Assembly: GCA_013811715.1 (NCBI GenBank)
Contig: JACCUS010000242.1
Location: 1 to 16,109 of the forward strand
DNA length: 16,109 bases
Source of the DNA: Nocardioidaceae bacterium
GTDB taxonomy: Bacteria; Actinomycetota; Actinomycetes; Propionibacteriales; Nocardioidaceae
Reading direction: 5' to 3'
Program-made: the position numbers and the translations under genes
Notes under the pieces: model-generated
The model's database searches: none
Seen by the model: the letters and a program-made list of their open reading frames with translations, nothing else
Told to the model about the DNA's origin: nothing
In this document: in pieces, positions 13,893-16,109 of the stretch
Position numbering within the stretch: position 1 is the first letter of the stretch
How the letters are laid out: each line of letters opens with the position of its first letter

Positions 13893-14882
13893 CTATCTTC
13901 GCCGCGGCATGGACTCTTGGAAGAGGCGCGGATTGGCATATCGGTAGCGCAGCATCAGCGGCAGGGTGGCCAGCTCGACCAGCCACTGATCTCGACGGGG
14001 CATGTGATCACGCCACCCCTCGTCCGCCCGGATCTCGACCGAGCCTGTCGTGAACCGGCTTGGATTCCCAGCGACGATGTGGTTCGGGTGCAGCATCACC
14101 GTGTGAGCGTTCGTGAAGGGCGGATCCCCCAAGTCGCCCAACAGGGTCAGGATCTCGTCGACCGCGACGCGTGGACGCTGGGCGAAGTCCTCGTACCTCA
14201 TATGCAGCCAACGAGATTGAGGCAGCTGACTGCGCAGGATCTCGGCTGACACGGAGTTGGTGATCCAGCGCCATACCGTCGACGGCAGCCTGCGCGTGCC
14301 CATCGTCCGCTTCTCTCCCGCAACGGAGAACGACTTCGCGCGACGCCACGAATGCACGACCGCCCGCGGATCACGAACAATGTGCAGCACGTAGTGCTCG
14401 ACGCCGTCCAGTGCCGCGAAGAGGGCTGCATCTTGCGGTCGCTTCGACGTGTCGACGACCACTCTGGCGCCGGTGACGTCAGCGAACGCCCTGACGGCGG
14501 CGCCCGTGACGGCGCGCATCATCTGCAGCGGCGCCCAGTCCTCCTGGCCACCGTTGGCGCTGCGCAGGACCCGCTGCACATTGGGCTTTCGCGCGAGCTC
14601 CTGCTGGGAAGCAATGATCTGTCGCGCATTCCATGGCGGCTGGTCCTTGCCAGCGGCCGACAACGCTTGGGTGATGACGGGCGACCAGACCGGACACTGC
14701 GAAGGCGGCTCGCCGCAGCCGCACGGGCGTTGCTGAGCCACCCCTTGCACCCACAGCCATCGGAGTTCGCCCACGCTGGCGAAGCCGTCGATCTCGCCGA
14801 GGATGCTGGCCAGTACGGTGGTCCCGCTACGACCGACACCGACGATGGACAACACCTTGAGCCGTGCGACCGACTCGGTCAT
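13893..14882 (-). CDS. PAPS-dependent sulfotransferase family protein
   Basis: A 329-aa cytosolic sulfotransferase-fold protein. The 5'-phosphosulfate loop is GVGRSGTTVLASIL (15-28). The 3'-phosphate motif is HIVRDPRAVVHSWR (167-180), with the preceding core strand ARVVVDTSKRPQDAA (139-153). RYEDF (229-233), NHIVAGNPSRF (267-277) and the C-terminal W-RDHM region (290-294) fit bacterial sulfotransferases acting on glycans or lipids. An insertion with C54, C56 and C63 (CGCG...QCPVW) follows the second helix and may bind metal or form a disulfide. The start at 14882 is preferred to 14978 because GGAGG stands 6 nt upstream and the first beta-strand begins directly after. A sulfotransferase between a flippase and a ligase suggests sulfation of a surface polysaccharide (inference). 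The acceptor is unknown, and some members of this fold act on other molecules. Confidence 0.88.
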   Translation of the reverse strand: MTESVARLKVLSIVGVGRSGTTVLASILGEIDGFASVGELRWLWVQGVAQQRPCGCGEPPSQCPVWSPVITQALSAAGKDQPPWNARQIIASQQELARKPNVQRVLRSANGGQEDWAPLQMMRAVTGAAVRAFADVTGARVVVDTSKRPQDAALFAALDGVEHYVLHIVRDPRAVVHSWRRAKSFSVAGEKRTMGTRRLPSTVWRWITNSVSAEILRSQLPQSRWLHMRYEDFAQRPRVAVDEILTLLGDLGDPPFTNAHTVMLHPNHIVAGNPSRFTTGSVEIRADEGWRDHMPRRDQWLVELATLPLMLRYRYANPRLFQESMPRRR

Positions 14883-15170
14883 CTGGTGCCTCCCGGATGG
14901 TGGGACCTGACCAAAGGGTATGGCACGGCAGAACAACGCGGCAGCACATCGCAGAGTTCGCCGATCGCGACTCGCCACTGTCCCTCTATCGTTACGATGT
15001 GGCGATCGGCGGATCGACCTGCGAGAGGCCCCTCAGATGACACAATGGCGTTGGCTGAGGCGGCCGCGCCCATCGACGGCTGGAAGTCGCGAGCCAAAGG
15101 CGGTCCCCGAGGAGGCAGGAAGAGTTGGCAGGACGCAAGGCCGTGGGCAGGCCGTGAGCAGGGCGGTCAC
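14883..15170. promoter_or_regulatory. Divergent spacer of sulfotransferase and ligase genes, with a 10-bp inverted repeat
   Basis: CGCCGATCGC (14959-14968) and GCGATCGGCG (15002-15011) are exact inverted copies, each with a CGATCG core, with centres about 43 bp apart (roughly four helical turns). Between them lie two overlapping -10-like hexamers in the plus direction, TATCGT (14987-14992) and TACGAT (14993-14998). In the minus direction TACCCT (14915-14920 region) could be a -10 for the sulfotransferase. The layout suggests two operator sites around a promoter, though the regulator is unknown. Confidence 0.4.
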
Positions 15171-15174
15171 ATGA
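15037..15174 (+). CDS. Possible 45-aa small ORF coupled to the ligase gene
   Basis: ATG 15037 is preceded by GAGAGG with 8-nt spacing. The frame of 45 codons ends in a TGA overlapping the ligase ATG as ATGA (15171-15174). The product is very basic (MTQWRWLRRPRPS... then Arg/Gly/Ala-rich) with no predicted helix pattern, signal or known domain. It may be a leader that couples translation, a remnant of an N-terminal extension, or chance. The RBS and the stop-start overlap argue for translation; the composition argues against a folded protein. Confidence 0.3.
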   Translation: MTQWRWLRRPRPSTAGSREPKAVPEEAGRVGRTQGRGQAVSRAVT

Positions 15175-16109
15175 CCAACCTGGTGCTCGCTTTGAGTGTT
15201 GCGCCGCTCGTCGTCGGCGTTGTCGTGATGTGCATCCGGGAGCCGATGCGCGTGGCTCTCCCGATCTTTGCGGCCCTGATTCCTTTCGGGGGAGGTCTGG
15301 CCATTGGGACATCCCGATTCGGTTCACTGTCGTCCTTGTCCGGGCTCCTCCTGGGGCTAGGGCTCGTCCTGCAGTTGGTGACTGCGCGTCGGACCGCGGC
15401 GGTGCGGCTGTCTCCGACCGTGCCCGTCTGGCTCCTCTTCCTCAGCCTGGCCGGGGCATCGGTGCTGTGGAGCGTCAATCCTGACGCGACAGTGAGCGAC
15501 TTCGTCATCCTGGCCAGCCTGATCCTGCTCTACGTGTTCGTCTCGCTGAGCCATGTCGACCGGGTTGTGTTGCGGCGTACCGAGAACGGGTTGTTGCTCG
15601 GGGGCGTGATTGTCACTTGTTGGGGACTGGCCCAGCTCTTCTTGCTCGGCGGCTTTCCCGACGACACCGCCGCCGTCGGACCGGCGCCCGACGGGCGATT
15701 CGGCAACGACCTCGTGGGACCGGACAACCTGCCCGTCGCACTACTGCTGCCGCTGGTCGTGGCCCTCAGCCGGGCCGTCACGCTCACCGGCCGACCGCAG
15801 CGGTTCCTCCACGCACTGATCGCGCTCCTGATACTCGGGGGCATCCTCATGACCGGGTCCCGGGGTGGAATCCTGGCGGCTCTGGTCGCGGCGGTGACTT
15901 TGGCCTTCGTCATCCCCCGCAGCGCTCGGGCGAGCTTGTTGGCGTACGGCGCCGTTGGACTTGCGGTGGCTGCACTCGTCTGGATCTACCACCCATGGGG
16001 GGTGGCTGAACGCGAGGTGGAAACGACATCCTCCTCAGGCCGCACCGACATCTGGCAGGTCGGCCTCGCCGCCTGCCCTCGGTACTGCCCGGTCGGCTCT
16101 GGGTGGGGA
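15171..16109 (+). CDS. O-antigen ligase/polymerase-like membrane protein (Wzy_C type), partial
   Basis: Open to the right edge, 313 codons seen, 3' end missing. About nine or ten hydrophobic segments alternate from the N-terminus (LVLALSVAPLVVGVVVM, 4-20), the arrangement of the O-antigen ligase/Wzy family, which joins or polymerises undecaprenyl-linked glycans on the outer face of the membrane. Characteristic motifs are GRFGN-DLVGPDNLPVALLL (175-193), the TGSRGG turn (228-233) and SSGRTDIWQVGL (288-299) at the start of the large extracellular loop. The catalytic His of that loop would lie beyond the edge. No signal peptide is needed because it is polytopic. Start ATG 15171 overlaps the possible small upstream ORF by ATGA; its own RBS is weak. 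It completes a flippase-sulfotransferase-ligase grouping that probably continues outside the window. Confidence 0.88.
   Translation, partial: MTNLVLALSVAPLVVGVVVMCIREPMRVALPIFAALIPFGGGLAIGTSRFGSLSSLSGLLLGLGLVLQLVTARRTAAVRLSPTVPVWLLFLSLAGASVLWSVNPDATVSDFVILASLILLYVFVSLSHVDRVVLRRTENGLLLGGVIVTCWGLAQLFLLGGFPDDTAAVGPAPDGRFGNDLVGPDNLPVALLLPLVVALSRAVTLTGRPQRFLHALIALLILGGILMTGSRGGILAALVAAVTLAFVIPRSARASLLAYGAVGLAVAALVWIYHPWGVAEREVETTSSSGRTDIWQVGLAACPRYCPVGSGWG

Noticed and set aside
14883..14978. Longer start of the sulfotransferase (ATG at 14978)
   Set aside because: The extra 32 residues are low-complexity, while the ATG at 14882 has GGAGG 6 nt upstream and starts directly before the PAPS-binding strand.

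Overview
The window comes from a high-GC actinobacterium. The markers are a WhiB-type regulator, a GlnE adenylyltransferase beside a GlnA2-type glutamine synthetase, a MapB/MetAP1c-type methionine aminopeptidase with a proline-rich N-terminal extension, frequent GTG starts and strong GC bias at third codon positions. The gene mix would suit the Propionibacteriales/Nocardioidaceae, but that placement is inference. I see no rRNA, tRNA, CRISPR array, insertion sequence, integrase or phage gene.

Layout. 1-1535: a putative lipoprotein and a small secreted protein, both on the minus strand, neither of known function. 1536-1723: an intergenic stretch rich in dyad symmetry. 1724-6310: a housekeeping block with map (minus), a divergent two-gene unit (58-aa conserved small protein overlapping a signal-less BtuF-like solute-binding protein, plus), then panB and nadE (both minus). 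6311-6586: the divergent nadE/glnA2 spacer, which carries a 64-bp-period repeat and a long hairpin. 6587-11617: a plus-strand nitrogen cluster, glnA2 - class I glutamine amidotransferase - glnE, with the last two overlapping by 4 nt. 11622-11939: a WhiB3/WhiD-type regulator, convergent with glnE. 12272 to the right edge: the start of a surface-polysaccharide region with a Wzx-like flippase (plus), a sulfotransferase (minus) and an O-antigen-ligase/polymerase-like membrane protein (plus, cut by the window edge).

How the genes fit together. nadE, panB and map are core cofactor and protein-maturation genes. glnA2, the amidotransferase and glnE concern glutamine chemistry. GlnA2 lacks the tyrosine that GlnE would adenylylate, so GlnE presumably acts on another glutamine synthetase elsewhere in the genome. 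The GlnA2/amidotransferase pair could equally be a gamma-glutamyl ligase/hydrolase pair. The right end suggests synthesis and export of a cell-surface glycan that may be sulfated.

Most of the window is ordinary. I did not find a convincing new multi-gene system. The least explained signals are non-coding: the repeat/hairpin in the nadE-glnA2 spacer, the nested inverted repeats at 1593-1672, the 10-bp inverted repeat bracketing the sulfotransferase/ligase spacer, and two convergent gene pairs whose stop codons sit inside the same TGACCG/CGGTCA dyad.
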